64,000 bases of DNA from Lachancea kluyveri NRRL Y-12651 (taxonomy: Eukaryota > Ascomycota > Saccharomycetes > Saccharomycetales > Saccharomycetaceae). The stretch lies in NCBI GenBank assembly GCA_000149225.2, contig CM000692.1:248001-312000 (forward strand). The letters are read 5' to 3'. A program made the translations under genes and the position numbers. The notes beneath the pieces are model-generated. The model was not told the origin of the DNA. It did no database searches and saw only the letters and a program-made list of their open reading frames with translations. Positions 1 to 10,265 of the stretch are shown here, in pieces; positions within the stretch are counted from its first letter, which is position 1; the number at the start of each line of letters is the position of its first letter.

Positions 1-1001
1 AGTTTACCCAATAAGAAAAAGGCCAAACCGGTAAAGATGGAACTCAGTGCATAACAGACAATGGTTGTGGAGATAATCTCGTCGTCGTGGCCAGGAAGGG
101 AGTTCATGATGCTCAAGGCCATAGTATGGAAAAATGGCGTAATCTCGATCATTTCACTGCCAATACCGTTTCCAAACGCAGAAAACCCGCATGAGTACAC
201 CAATTGTGAGAGAATCGTGGAAACGTAAAACATAGAAAGGCCAGTTGGTCCTAGATGGGAAAACACGGGTTCTGTGATTGGGAAAATGATCATACCATAA
301 GATAGGGCATCCAAAACGTTGAGAAGCAATCCCAATATTACTGCAGGCATATAGTTTAAAGTTTTGATTGACCATCCCTTGGCGTAGTCATAGTAGGACC
401 TAACCACCGGTTGACGTAATGAGTGATATGTGTTAAAGGCATTATCTCCATCGCCCGTGGCCTGATCGTAAACTGCTGAAGAAGGACTGTGGTCGGCCAC
501 CAGAGAGACATACTGCTCTTGTTCGTACTGTGAAGAAGGCGGGCTAAGGTTTGTCGGGCTTGTGCCGTATTCCAAATCTGTTGCTGCGGCGCTAGTTGGA
601 GACAGCAGCCTTGTACATTCGTTAAGGCCGTTATTTTCCTGGGTGATAGCGTCTTCGGAATAAGCTATCTGATTATTATTATTATTGTTGTTGTTACTGT
701 TACTATAGCTACCATTCTCCAAGGACAGTTCTCTTTGTAAGGCTTCGTTCTGGAATTCCTGAGAGGCAGCCACATCTATCTCATCCGATTTCCCATCTGA
801 TGAATCGTCAAAGTTGTTTGATAAAGCAGCGGTTTGACGGTGCAATTTGACAGACTCGTGTATAGACTTGGACGCATCTTTGTGCAAAGAAAGGATGTGC
901 CCAGTATCTGCAGAGCTTTCTCTCTGTAAAAACGACGGAGATGAGAAACTTCCAACGTAAGAACGACCCAGGTAGTAGTTTGAAGAATTTTCGGGATTCA
1001 T
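1..1001 (-). CDS. VSB1: VSB1-like vacuolar membrane transporter (YGR125W homolog), 5' part
   Basis: The reading frame opens at an ATG on the minus strand and stays open for about 333 codons to the window edge, so the C-terminal two thirds are missing. The first ~205 residues are hydrophilic and rich in Ser, Asn and Gln, with an Asn run near residue 105. Residues from about 205 on (KGWSIKTLNYMPAVILGLLL) begin the membrane domain of the SulP-like family that includes S. cerevisiae YGR125W/Vsb1, a vacuolar protein needed for storing basic amino acids. The identification rests on the N-terminal architecture, the start of the transporter domain and its position beside asparagine synthetase, as YGR125W lies next to ASN2 in S. 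cerevisiae. Function is inferred from that homolog. Confidence 0.8.
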   Translation of the reverse strand, partial: MNPENSSNYYLGRSYVGSFSSPSFLQRESSADTGHILSLHKDASKSIHESVKLHRQTAALSNNFDDSSDGKSDEIDVAASQEFQNEALQRELSLENGSYSNSNNNNNNNNQIAYSEDAITQENNGLNECTRLLSPTSAAATDLEYGTSPTNLSPPSSQYEQEQYVSLVADHSPSSAVYDQATGDGDNAFNTYHSLRQPVVRSYYDYAKGWSIKTLNYMPAVILGLLLNVLDALSYGMIIFPITEPVFSHLGPTGLSMFYVSTILSQLVYSCGFSAFGNGIGSEMIEITPFFHTMALSIMNSLPGHDDEIISTTIVCYALSSIFTGLAFFLLGK

Positions 1002-3363
1002 GGACGACCTTCTGTTGGCTTGGGAAGGCTGCTTTATGTTGTCAGAATGCAGGCCCAACGATATTGTGATCGCCTCAGATATGGATTTTCTATTTTTTTT
1101 GTTGGGCATGCCACTATTCCACGATTTTTGTTTGGTTGTGAAAGGTCACTGCTTAAAGAAATGTCCTCCCCCCCCATGCAAATTTGTATTTGGTTGTCGA
1201 GACTGTGGCATCACAGCACGAGGGTAACTATATACGAGCACAGTGCTTTACCCTCACTCCCATATAAAACTTACATATCGTTGAGCTACAGTTGATTGAA
1301 AATCCACCGTTGGAAGTTTTACAATTGAATCGGACCGTGCTTGCATCAATCCATGTTGGTTTGTTCTGTGTTTAGGTGGCTGAAGATCATTGATAACGAG
1401 CAACCCTTTATTCCTCTTATATTTTTTTTTAGAGGGGCCTTGTCAGTCGATGACAGATTAAGAAGCAACATATGATTGTGATATGCAGTATGCATGTAGA
1501 GCTTTGAGCAATACGTTTTCGATACGCTTAGAGCTAAAAATGTACGTGATTTTTTTAAGGTGTCTACGTTGTCTTTCTTTACGAAGACGACTGGTCCGGT
1601 ATTTCAGGTAATTTAGTCTATCTAGTCCTAGCCGGTGTGTGTGTTGATAATCTATAAGTAAGAAACAGCGACCAGCGTACAAATCTTGAAAAATAAAACA
1701 AAGAAAACAAGAAACGTTTGCGGAGTATATCAATGTGGCAAATGTCACTTGTTTACATATTTTGTGTTGTCCGGGAAAAAAGCGCACGACACGGCACTTC
1801 TGCAAGGTCGGTTCCGATGGAATCTTCTTTAAAGGCCCTTGAGCGAACAAATACCTTTAGGTAAGAGGTTGTAAAAGACAGTGTGTAAGAATACGCGCTG
1901 TGAGCAGAATGAAAAAGAATACGGCTGTAAGAGACGACAAATAAGCATTTTCTCAATGTGCACAAGATGAAGCTCAGCATAAACTGAAAAAGAAAGAAAC
2001 AAAACAAAACAAAAGCTTGGGAGTGACAGCTTTGACACGATCGAAAGCATCAAGCGAGCCAGTAAACGTTTTGGCAGCCATCATCGCATGCGTACATTTT
2101 ACTCACAAGCAAAGTATACAGAGGCAATCTCTTTGAATCCATAGATGCTGTTTATTGTAGTTAATAATAGTGTATATGTCAGCATCGCAGACGGGGCTGC
2201 TTAGTAATTTTCGTGGATGAAAAAAGAGCTTTTTGCCAGAAGGCAGACGGAAGGTGTTTGTACGCATTTATAGTGCCGATGGTTATTTTGTAGTTTACAG
2301 GAGTAGCCGTTCCAAGACTATTCGGCTGGTTGACTGAAAGATGGCATGCACCCATTTAGGAATTGAATCGAATATCCGCCTGTCCAGAAACGCTAAAGTA
2401 GATCCTTCTTACGTTTTTCTTTGTTTCTTTTTTTTTCGCTTATTAGTTGGGTTCCCGACCTACCTCTGCTGCCACTCCTCACGGAGGCATAACAAACAAC
2501 TGCGAACTTCTGTGTCAATCTTTGTAGTGAGTGGTACAGCTTATATCCTTGGTCAACGCATAGAATTCTACGTAACCAATGAATTGGACACTCCAGCACC
2601 AAGGGTGCTGAATAATACGGATAGACATACATGCGGCACGTGCTCCAGGGAAGATGTGTTTTGGATTTTAACCTGCCAAGTAGTCTACCTCTCTTACTGA
2701 CTCATTCTTGTTCTTCGAGTTGACTGGCGCGGTTATCATGCATTACTACGGCCATCCGATATAAAGACCGAACGGCACATGCATCACGGAAATTCCACGG
2801 ATGAAGCAACGAATGGCCGTCACAAACAGAGCTCGTGGACGGATATAGTACTAACCCGGACGCATGTATGTGCTAATATCACACCGACCCGCTCGTTAGA
2901 GCCAACTTTGCTACCCTTTCGAAAAACTCCCCTAGGTTCTTGTCTTTTTTTTTTTCGCCCTTTGGAAGCCCATTTTACTACGAGTTTTGTATCTGGCACG
3001 CGGAAGCGGAACGACTATAGATACTAGGTAACGTATTCACAAAAAAAACAAAAATGCATATATATATATATATATACATCAGTTGTATTGCTAGTAGAAC
3101 CATAAACGTATCAGTGTTTTTGGAGTACATGCTTAGTACTTGTTGATTACATTTTGTTAACAGAGTTACATTAGTAAGACACATTTTTCTCTCCTCAGGG
3201 TTCACTTACTAATCATCAATTGATCAGGTTGGTGCGCATAGTAAGAAGACCGTAGCGCCGTACTCTAAATCTGTTGTACAAAAACAACATACAACAAGAC
3301 CGTTTCTCATAAAAAATTTGGAATAATTGTTAATCTTCATCTGCATCCGCTGCTACTATCGAA
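1002..3363. other. Long intergenic region
   Basis: About 2.4 kb upstream of the VSB1-like gene carries no convincing gene. Open frames of 70-130 codons on both strands overlap one another, are rich in Cys, Phe and Leu, and match no protein I recognise. It contains a short (TA)n run at about 3059-3077. The first few hundred bases are presumably the VSB1 promoter. Its length is unusual for this compact genome. Confidence 0.5.
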
Positions 3364-3885
3364 ATGACCAGTGGTAAACCCGAAACTACTAGTTTTCCTC
3401 ACACAAGGACTTTGCTGGCAAAAACATTGAAAGTCATACTGTTCACCATAAGGCTCAAGAAGACCAAGAAAACCGAATCCGCATCTCGTGAAAAGAAGAA
3501 AATCGTAACTAGAACTGATATCATGGAGCGTAACTCTAAGGAAATTTCACCAGATTCCCTCGCCAAGAGAAGAAAATATGACTCTGCACGAGAACAGTAC
3601 AAGGCAGTACAGCACAAGGCAGTACAGCGCGTGAGGACTCAGACTACAAGTGCTGTTCTTGATAAACAGAGAGAACTTACGCAACTGAAACCCCTGAGAA
3701 AACAACACACGTGGAATTGTCCGTCGGACAGAACCATTCGTTTTGAAAGTGACGTTGATTTGATCAGAGATCCAATCAAAGAGAAGAGCAGACCTGACAT
3801 AAGGTCCTCGGTTATCACAAGCGATAGGCTCTTGGATCCCGTTATTTTAAATATTCCTGTCTGTTATGCCAAATCAGTGATGTAG
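3364..3885 (+). CDS. Hypothetical protein, 173 aa
   Basis: An ATG in a good yeast context (A at -3) opens a 173-codon frame rich in Lys, Arg, Ser and Thr. It has a basic stretch at about residues 32-50 and a short internal duplication (KAVQ repeated) near residue 80. No membrane segment, signal peptide or domain is recognisable. It lies between the VSB1-like gene and asparagine synthetase, where S. cerevisiae has no well-characterised gene. It converges on the asparagine synthetase gene, leaving 450 bases between the stop codons. It may be a fast-evolving lineage gene or a chance frame; I cannot assign a function. Confidence 0.4.
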   Translation: MTSGKPETTSFPHTRTLLAKTLKVILFTIRLKKTKKTESASREKKKIVTRTDIMERNSKEISPDSLAKRRKYDSAREQYKAVQHKAVQRVRTQTTSAVLDKQRELTQLKPLRKQHTWNCPSDRTIRFESDVDLIRDPIKEKSRPDIRSSVITSDRLLDPVILNIPVCYAKSVM

Positions 3886-4335
3886 CATAGAAAGGGTTTG
3901 GACATTCTAACGTGATCAAGATTTACACGCGGCTAATATAGGCTGGTGGGCGACGAGCGTCAGGCTCAAGGTAACGACGGTAATGCAATAGTGATAGAAA
4001 GGAAGATGGAAAAAAAATTTTTTTTTAATGATTCGATGTACATAGTTCTTTGTCTCTTTTGCAAATAAGGTTATGTGATGAAATCATGCTTTTTTGGAAA
4101 ATTATGCTGGCCAAAGGCCAGGTGTATTTAGAGAAGTAAAGGAAAAAAAAAAAAAGAAGAGTAACAAGGTAACAAAGAATGAAACTATAAGCAGAAATAT
4201 AATATGCTTTTTTTCTCTTTTAACAGAAGAAAAAAAGAGAAAAAAAGCTTCTTTTTGGTCTCTATACGCATACATATACAACAGAAAAGTGAAAAGGAAT
4301 GATTTTTTTTTTATTTTCTTTCCAAAAGGCTATCC
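3886..4335. other. Convergent intergenic spacer
   Basis: This 450-base AT-rich spacer lies between the stop of the hypothetical gene and the stop of asparagine synthetase. It holds several A and T homopolymer runs, as expected of 3' processing signals. I see no gene in it. Confidence 0.5.
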
Positions 4336-6057
4336 TTAGTTTTGGATATGTTGTTCGTGGATCTTGGCGTATCTACCGGAAGGATCTTCGGCACAACCCC
4401 AGTCGGCCTTTGGAATCCATCTCATCACGGTAGAGGCAGCGGTCTTCTGTGGGAACAGAGCATCGAACTTCAACCTGTACCAGTAAGCTTCCTTGGTGGT
4501 TGGAATGTCATCACCCCACTCTGGTTTTGGTTGAGCGAATTGTTCATCGGAGATGGCTGCTTCAGCAGCATCTTTTAAACCGTCGATCCAAGAGTAACCG
4601 ACACCGTCGGAAAACTGTTCCTTTTGTCTCCACAAGATTTCTTCTGGCAAGTATGGCTTGACATCGGGCTCGTCGGTGGTGTCAAAGGCCTTTCTCAAGA
4701 TGTACTTTTCAATACGACCTTCGGATTGGTTGATCATCTTTTCGGCTGGATCGATGTTCATACACACGTCCAAAAAGTCTCTGTCCAAAAATGGAACACG
4801 GGCTTCCAAACCCCAAGCCATGGTGGACTTGTTGGCTCTTAGACAGTCGGCCAAATGTAAGTTCTTGACACGTTTGACGGATTCGACGTGGAATTCAGCG
4901 GCGGAAGGAGCTTGGGCAAAGTACAAGTAACCACCAAAGATTTCATCAGAACCTTCACCGGATAGAACCATCTTAACACCTTGGGCCTTGATCTTTCTGG
5001 ATAGCAAGAACATTGGTGTGGAGGCTCTGATGGTGGTCACGTCGTAGGTTTCCAAGTGGTAGATAACGTCGTCTAGGGCGTCCAAGCCTTCTTGTAGGGT
5101 GAAAGTGTGCTCGTGGTGGATGGAACTGATAAACTTGGCAACCTTACGAGCGGCTTGCAAATCAGGAGCATTTGGCAAGCCGATGGCAAAGGAATGTAGA
5201 CGGGACCAGCCAGCGGCGTGCAAGTTACCCTTGTCGTCAACACCGGCCAAATGTTTGTCTTCGTCGTCATAGGCAACAGGATCCAAGTCCTTGTTGGCCT
5301 TTTCGGTTTCTCTGGCGGCAATGGCAGCGATCAAAGACGAGTCCAAACCACCGGAAAGCAAGACACCGTATGGAACTTCGGCCATCAATCTCTTTCTAAC
5401 GGCACTTTCCAACGAGTTTCTGATCAGCTTGTAGTCAAGTGGAGTCTTAGGAATACGTTCTTCGTCCAACCAATCTGGGGTGTAGTAACGTGTGATTTTG
5501 TCGGTGGCAGAGTCGTAAACGTGGCCCGGTGGGAAAGCAGTGATTTCGTCACAGTCATCGACTAGACACTTCAACTCAGAGGCGAAAAAGACGGTGGATG
5601 GAGAGCTGGAGGATCTACCCATGTACAGAGTAGTGATACCGATTGGGTCTCTGGCGGCGATGATACGGTCCTTCTTGGCATCGTACAGACACCAGGCAAA
5701 CATACCGTCCAAATACTTTGGAGTGTCGATATCGTATTTCTGGTACAAGGGAATGATCGGTTCACAGTCACTCAAAGTCTTGAATGGGTAGGATGTAAGC
5801 TCTTCTCTTAGCTTGATGTGGTTGTAAATTTCACCGTTGACACATAGGGTGTAGTCACCATCTTCGGAAGTGATTGGTTGCGCGCCGGAGTCAAGACCCA
5901 CAATAGCCAATCTTTCGTGGGCTAAGATCGTAGTGTTCTTGACCACGTTACCGGACCAATCAGGACCACGGTGTCTGATTCTCTTGGACAGTTGCAAAGC
6001 CTTTGGCTTGAACTCTTGGACGGATTCGTGTTTGTAGCAGGCAAAGATACCACACAT
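4336..6057 (-). CDS. ASN1: Asparagine synthetase (glutamine-hydrolysing)
   Basis: The product makes asparagine from aspartate, ATP and glutamine in the cytosol. The 573-residue protein starts MCGIFA, so Cys2 becomes the N-terminal nucleophile of the class II glutaminase domain after Met removal. The N-terminal half carries the glutaminase motifs ([22 protein letters not shown]). The synthetase half has the pyrophosphate-binding loop SGGLDSS at about residues 235-241, followed by the [12 protein letters not shown] motif. Length equals the S. cerevisiae proteins (572). S. cerevisiae has two copies, ASN1 (YPR145W) and ASN2 (YGR124W). Here one copy sits beside neighbours of both (NOC4 on one side, VSB1 on the other), so it is orthologous to both. 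It is divergent from NOC4, with a probable snoRNA gene between them. Confidence 0.97.
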   Translation of the reverse strand: MCGIFACYKHESVQEFKPKALQLSKRIRHRGPDWSGNVVKNTTILAHERLAIVGLDSGAQPITSEDGDYTLCVNGEIYNHIKLREELTSYPFKTLSDCEPIIPLYQKYDIDTPKYLDGMFAWCLYDAKKDRIIAARDPIGITTLYMGRSSSSPSTVFFASELKCLVDDCDEITAFPPGHVYDSATDKITRYYTPDWLDEERIPKTPLDYKLIRNSLESAVRKRLMAEVPYGVLLSGGLDSSLIAAIAARETEKANKDLDPVAYDDEDKHLAGVDDKGNLHAAGWSRLHSFAIGLPNAPDLQAARKVAKFISSIHHEHTFTLQEGLDALDDVIYHLETYDVTTIRASTPMFLLSRKIKAQGVKMVLSGEGSDEIFGGYLYFAQAPSAAEFHVESVKRVKNLHLADCLRANKSTMAWGLEARVPFLDRDFLDVCMNIDPAEKMINQSEGRIEKYILRKAFDTTDEPDVKPYLPEEILWRQKEQFSDGVGYSWIDGLKDAAEAAISDEQFAQPKPEWGDDIPTTKEAYWYRLKFDALFPQKTAASTVMRWIPKADWGCAEDPSGRYAKIHEQHIQN

Positions 6058-6751
6058 TTTGCTGTTGGGATATTATTTAGCGTTGGGATCTAAAAGAGAC
6101 GAAACTTACAAGCGCAAGAGAAAAGTACGATAATAAGTACAAAAGATGCAATCGTATGAGTAATTTTCCAGATGGAGAGAAGCGAAAGCCCTCGACGATA
6201 GATGCAACGACAGGTGCAGGTTTTGAAGGAAAAAATTTCAGCAATGAGTAATAGTCAGCGCGGAGATAGAAATCCGGATACGATCGGAATAACGAGAAAA
6301 AAAAGAAGTCGAAAAAAAGCCGATAGCCAACTGGTCGTTGTATGTGGTGAATGGGTGTTTATTCCACACCGCCTGCCCATTATAGCCAAAGGAGCAGACA
6401 ATCAATCCTTTATGGATAAAGGATTAGAAGAATTATAACCAAGAAAAACGGTAAATAAATATCGGTTAGCTATCGATTTCGAAGCCCTATGGGAGGTTAG
6501 AAAGGACTCAAAAGTTCCTGACTAACCGACTACGTTATAGCGTTCGATCTTCCCCGATGTGCGAAGCAACATCCAGTGTACACAGGTCCTCAAATGCAAA
6601 TTTTTTTTCTTGTTAGAAGCATCGACCCACCTTCCTGTCTGGGGAGGAGCAAGTATCTTACATTAAAGGAGCAGGGAAAACAGATTCAACACCTACCAAA
6701 CCTGTCTTTCCTGAGCAACTACGAAGTGAAAAACCTTCCTCTGTTGTAGAA

Positions 6752-6917
6752 AAGAAGAATCAGAATTTTCTAAGTATAGTGTCCTTGTCATTCAAAGAAT
6801 GTAACAAGATTATATTGGTCTGCGCAGGAACCACACTCTCCATTAAAACCTCAACGCACAAGGCGTCGAGAAGAATTGTTCGACTTTTAAAACGCAAATA
6901 ATATCATCCTATTCTTT
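6752..6917 (-). ncRNA. SNR45: Probable C/D snoRNA snR45 (18S rRNA acetylation guide)
   Basis: S. cerevisiae encodes snR45 (172 nt) between NOC4 and ASN1, and the equivalent interval here contains a matching candidate on the expected strand. Reading the minus strand there is a short 5' stem strand (AAGAA), a box C-like ATGATAT (6901-6907), GGTTC (6828-6832), CTTGTTAC (6801-6808), a box D CTGA (6760-6763) and a closing TTCTT. CTTGTTAC and GGTTC are complementary to GUAACAAG and GAACC, which flank the CCG of helix 45 near the 3' end of 18S rRNA, in the correct antiparallel order. That is the bipartite pairing known for snR45, which guides Kre33 acetylation of this helix. Box C is imperfect and the exact ends are inferred. 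Confidence 0.6.
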
Positions 6918-7095
6918 ATAAAACTTGGAAGGTCATATACTTTTTTTTAGAAAAGAGGAATCCAAGAGAAATAGGAGTTACAACAGGAGGAATAACAAAC
7001 GAAAGAGCCTGGCTGGTTTTTCTTTTATAGCAAGACTGAAACGGAGATGCTGTTGTATCGCTGTATACGTGCTACTCGAGGACTGCAGCTTAGGG

Positions 7096-7122
7096 CTTCT
7101 TCTTCTTCTTCTTCTTCTTCTT
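7096..7122. repeat. CTT trinucleotide repeat
   Basis: About nine CTT units lie in the NOC4 upstream region. Confidence 0.85.
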
Positions 7123-7170
7123 TTTCACTCACGTTTCTTTTTCCTTTCTTCGGAAGAAAAAGACCCATGT

Positions 7171-7200
7171 TGAAAATTTTTAGAGACGGATGCGATGAGC
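7171..7200 (+). promoter_or_regulatory. RRPE and PAC motifs upstream of NOC4
   Basis: TGAAAATTTTT (7171-7181, RRPE; Stb3 site) is followed by GCGATGAGC (7192-7200, PAC; Dot6/Tod6 site), about 70-95 bases before the NOC4 start codon. This pair marks ribosome-biogenesis genes in yeasts and is repeated upstream of RRP15 and RRP9 in this window. Confidence 0.75.
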
Positions 7201-7266
7201 TCTACCTTGTCACATTTTATCCGAGTAAAACCACTTGAATAATCTAGTCAGGTCTCTCATCAATCC

Positions 7267-8868
7267 ATGTCGCTATCTATTGAAGACATCAAGGCTGTTT
7301 CAAAGGGAATAACTTCTAAGAATGATAAAAAACAGTACAACAATATTCTCAAGCTACTTAGCCAATACTCACAGGTAACGGATGATGAAGGTGAATTTGA
7401 AAAAGTTGAGCCCAGGATGAGATATCTTACTGTCGCTCTTTTCCAAATCTTCAAAAAACTGTTCACCAGAGGTCAACTGAATCCATCGAAAGCCGCCAAC
7501 GATCAGGAGAATTTGTTCTTCGGTTGGTGTAGAAAAAACTACGAATCCTTCAAAGCTAAACTACTGCATTTCATTTCCACTCTCAGTTTTGAAAACTCGT
7601 TGGTGTTGGATTCCTTGGACGTCTATTTCCAGTGTATTGAATTGGAATCGGTATATTACGCTTCCAAAGAGGGTGCTCCTTTCTTCCCTAACAAGACTTT
7701 GAAGAAGTTGATACTGGCGCTTTTCCAATCCACGATTGATAACGACGTCGACCCAACCTCGGGTGAGTCTGTCAACGTTATTGTGAGGGAGTTTTCAGAA
7801 AAGTACTACAAAAAGTATGTCGACATCCAATTCTACTTCCAGTCGGAGCTGAGCCAAGTCTGCAACGACGAATCGGTTTCTTTGGCTGCCATCCCGCATG
7901 AAGAGCTCATGTCCAAATGGTTAACGATTATGAACCATGATAACCATTATTCCAGTAAAGATGCGGATTTGGACATATTTGTACCACAGCCTCCTACTGC
8001 GATGGAAAACGAGGCCAAATTCAAATCCAACTTTGAAAAAAACTGGATTTGGTTTCTAAGCCTATCCCAACTAACCACTCCACAATACAAAACCACTCTG
8101 CTGATCCTGCACAAACGGGTCATCCAACACTTCCAAACGCCAACCAAACTTATGGATTTTTTGACCGATTCCTACAACGTCGGTGGAGTGGTTTCTATCC
8201 TTTCTTTAAACGGTCTGTTTGAACTGATGAGGCGTTACAACTTGGAATATCCAAATTTCTACACAAAGCTGTATCAGCTGATCGATGAGAATTTGATGCA
8301 TGTCAAGTACCGTTCTCGTTTCTTAAGACTCACAGATACATTCTTATCTTCTACACATCTATCAGCAAATTTGATTGCTTCGTTTATCAAAAAATTGGCT
8401 AGGCTGACTTTGGCCGCTCCACCAGCAGCAATTGTCTCTGTTATCCCGTTCGTCTACAACCTGTTGAAAAAACACCCAAACTGTATGATAATGTTGCATG
8501 ATCCGGACTACATCGCAGATCCGTTTGCAACAGCAGAACAAAATGAAAAGTTGAAACTCTACAAGCAACAGTACACCGATCCGTTCGATTTTGAAGAGCC
8601 CAATCCTGAACTAAGCTGTGCATTGGGTAGTTCCCTGTGGGAATTGGAGTCTTTGACCTCTCATTACCATCCAAATGTTGCCACATTGGCCAAGATCTTT
8701 GGCCAACCTTTCAAAAAGTTGAGCTATAACGTAGAAGACTTTTTGGACTGGAGTTACGACTCTTTGATAGCGGCGGAGGCGAGTAGAAAATTGAAGGTTC
8801 TGCCCGCTCTAGAATTTGAGGACACAGGTGCTCTCTTCGGTGGTTATCTGGAAAATGTCGAATGGTGA
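7267..8868 (+). CDS. NOC4: Nucleolar protein Noc4, small-subunit export and processing
   Basis: The 533-residue protein is the counterpart of S. cerevisiae Noc4 (YPR144C, 552 aa). Noc4 binds Nop14 and is needed for maturation and nuclear export of the 40S ribosomal precursor. It is all helical in character. The C-terminal CBF/NOC domain is well conserved, including the stretches KFKSNFEKNW, PTKLMDFLTDSYN, GLFELMRR, SSTHLSA, FIKKLARL, HPNCMIMLHDP and LWELESL..HYHPNVATLAKIF. The protein ends in an acidic tail closing with Trp, as in baker's yeast. The ATG at 7267 is preceded by a PAC/RRPE pair, typical of ribosome-biogenesis genes. It is divergent from asparagine synthetase, as YPR144C and YPR145W are. 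Confidence 0.95.
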   Translation: MSLSIEDIKAVSKGITSKNDKKQYNNILKLLSQYSQVTDDEGEFEKVEPRMRYLTVALFQIFKKLFTRGQLNPSKAANDQENLFFGWCRKNYESFKAKLLHFISTLSFENSLVLDSLDVYFQCIELESVYYASKEGAPFFPNKTLKKLILALFQSTIDNDVDPTSGESVNVIVREFSEKYYKKYVDIQFYFQSELSQVCNDESVSLAAIPHEELMSKWLTIMNHDNHYSSKDADLDIFVPQPPTAMENEAKFKSNFEKNWIWFLSLSQLTTPQYKTTLLILHKRVIQHFQTPTKLMDFLTDSYNVGGVVSILSLNGLFELMRRYNLEYPNFYTKLYQLIDENLMHVKYRSRFLRLTDTFLSSTHLSANLIASFIKKLARLTLAAPPAAIVSVIPFVYNLLKKHPNCMIMLHDPDYIADPFATAEQNEKLKLYKQQYTDPFDFEEPNPELSCALGSSLWELESLTSHYHPNVATLAKIFGQPFKKLSYNVEDFLDWSYDSLIAAEASRKLKVLPALEFEDTGALFGGYLENVEW

Positions 8869-9362
8869 TTGTTTCTTCACCCAATTCTTCGATGGCTCGG
8901 GTTTTTTCTTTTTCTTTATTTGTGTGTGTCTCATCCAACAGTATCTTTTTTTTTTTTTTTTTTTTTTTTTCTTTTTCTTTTTTTTTTATTTTAGATGACA
9001 GTGGGAGTAAATAACCTGTACAATACTGATATATCAGCAGAAATCTTACGGTTCAAAAAAATATTTCCCCTTCTTTTCTTACAGACTCTAAACGAGTACC
9101 TTATTTTACGTTTTCTATGGATTCATCTTAGAAGAAAAAAAACAAAAATAAATAGTGTATTTGTTTTGCAGAATAATACAACTGTTGGTCTTCCACATTT
9201 ACAGGGTTATATTTGCTGTAAATTTCTGTGTGCTCGCACATAATGATTTTATGTGGTTCACAGATAGTAATTGTACTACTATTACCTGTTTAAAAAAAAC
9301 AGCGAGATAAACTACAAGGCATTAAGATGCAGCTGTCACTCTGACACCGGTGAAAAAATAAT
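8869..9362. other. NOC4 3' flank
   Basis: The spacer between NOC4 and the tRNA-Ile gene contains a long interrupted T tract (about 8946-8990) and nothing else that I can recognise. Confidence 0.5.
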
Positions 9363-9436
9363 TGGTCTCTAGCGGGATCGAACCGCTGATCCCCGCGTTA
9401 TTAGCACGGTGCCTTAACCAACTGGGCCAAGAGACC
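9363..9436 (-). tRNA. tRNA-Ile (anticodon AAT)
   Basis: The minus strand folds as a full cloverleaf of 74 nt. The acceptor strands are GGTCTCT and AGAGACC with discriminator A. Other features are the A-box TGGCCCAGTTGG, an anticodon loop with AAT (complement of 9400-9402) and the B-box GGTTCGATCCC. There is no intron. A Ty1-like solo LTR starts 91 bases upstream of its 5' end (at 9528). Confidence 0.97.
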
Positions 9437-9527
9437 AATTTCATGTTGGTGGCGGTGGATACGCAAGTAATGTTACATCACTGTTTGCTCGAAGATAATA
9501 GAAGAGCCGAATTCGGAGTAAAGAAAT

Positions 9528-9848
9528 TGTTGGAACGAAATACAACTATCGACCATCGACTAGTATTCGTGTTACTAGTATATTATCACACACGGTGTTA
9601 TAAGGTGACATAAAGAATGAGAAACAGTCATCTAAATTAGTGGAAGCTGAAACGCAAGGATTGATAATGTAATAGGATAATGAACCAGAAACATATAAAA
9701 GGAAGAATATTTGTATATAGAGTTATCGACTCCTTTTCTGGATTCCTAGAAAGATGAGGAGAACTTCTAGTATAACCATATACCAATTATTATAGCCTTA
9801 ACCAAAAATGGAATCTCAACAATTGTCCCAATATTCACATATTTCTCA
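9528..9848 (+). mobile_element. Solo LTR, Ty1/Ty2-like (Pseudoviridae/copia)
   Basis: A 321-base element bounded by TGTTGG and TCTCA closely resembles the delta LTR of S. cerevisiae Ty1/Ty2, with blocks such as GTGGAAGCTGAAACGCAAGG and GAGGAGAACTTCTAGTAT. No internal gag/pol region or primer-binding site follows, so it is a solo LTR left by LTR-LTR recombination. It is very similar to the copies at 22659 and 23930, implying recent activity. It lies just upstream of tRNA-Ile, the usual Ty1 target zone. Confidence 0.9.
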
Positions 9849-9907
9849 GATAATATACTAGTAACACGAATACTAGTCGATGGTCGATAGTTGTATTTCG
9901 TTCCAAC
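9849..9907 (-). mobile_element. Fragment of a second Ty1-like LTR, opposite orientation
   Basis: These 59 bases are the reverse complement of the first ~60 bases of the neighbouring LTR, abutting its 3' end directly. The rest of this minus-strand LTR is not found on the other side. The pair is a truncated or recombined remnant, not a simple nested insertion. Confidence 0.85.
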
Positions 9908-10265
9908 AAATAGTTATAGATCTAAATAAACAGTGATCTTTGAGTAACTCCATTTACGTTTTAAATATCCAATATTAACCAAGATACAAAAAAGAAGAAA
10001 AGATAAAAAGGTAAAAATTAAAAGGGAAAGAAAATAAGTAGTCGCTTCGAAAGCTTTTATTACTGTAATGGATATGCTTCATCAATAAGAATCCTTTCTT
10101 TCAGGGACTTTACGATGAGTTCAGCAGTTCCTTTTTTTTTTATCGATGGCAGCAATGGTTTCTCACGAGAAAAATTTCTAGAAAAACGATTCACTTTAAC
10201 ATCGATGACGCCGTTAGATCAAACAACAAGACATCTCATTTATAATTAAAGATATCTAGTTGATT
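9908..10265. other. PPT1 upstream region
   Basis: This AT-rich stretch of about 360 bases lies between the LTR fragment and the PPT1 start. No gene or clear regulatory motif is visible. Confidence 0.45.

Noticed and set aside
1000-3027. Several overlapping open frames of 70-130 codons on both strands
   Set aside because: They overlap each other, are rich in Cys/Phe/Leu, show no domain, and some start at non-ATG codons. They look like chance frames in a long intergenic region.
6150-6530. Gcn4 sites upstream of asparagine synthetase
   Set aside because: Only TGAGTAA and TGACTAA, each one base off TGASTCA, were seen, which is too weak to call.
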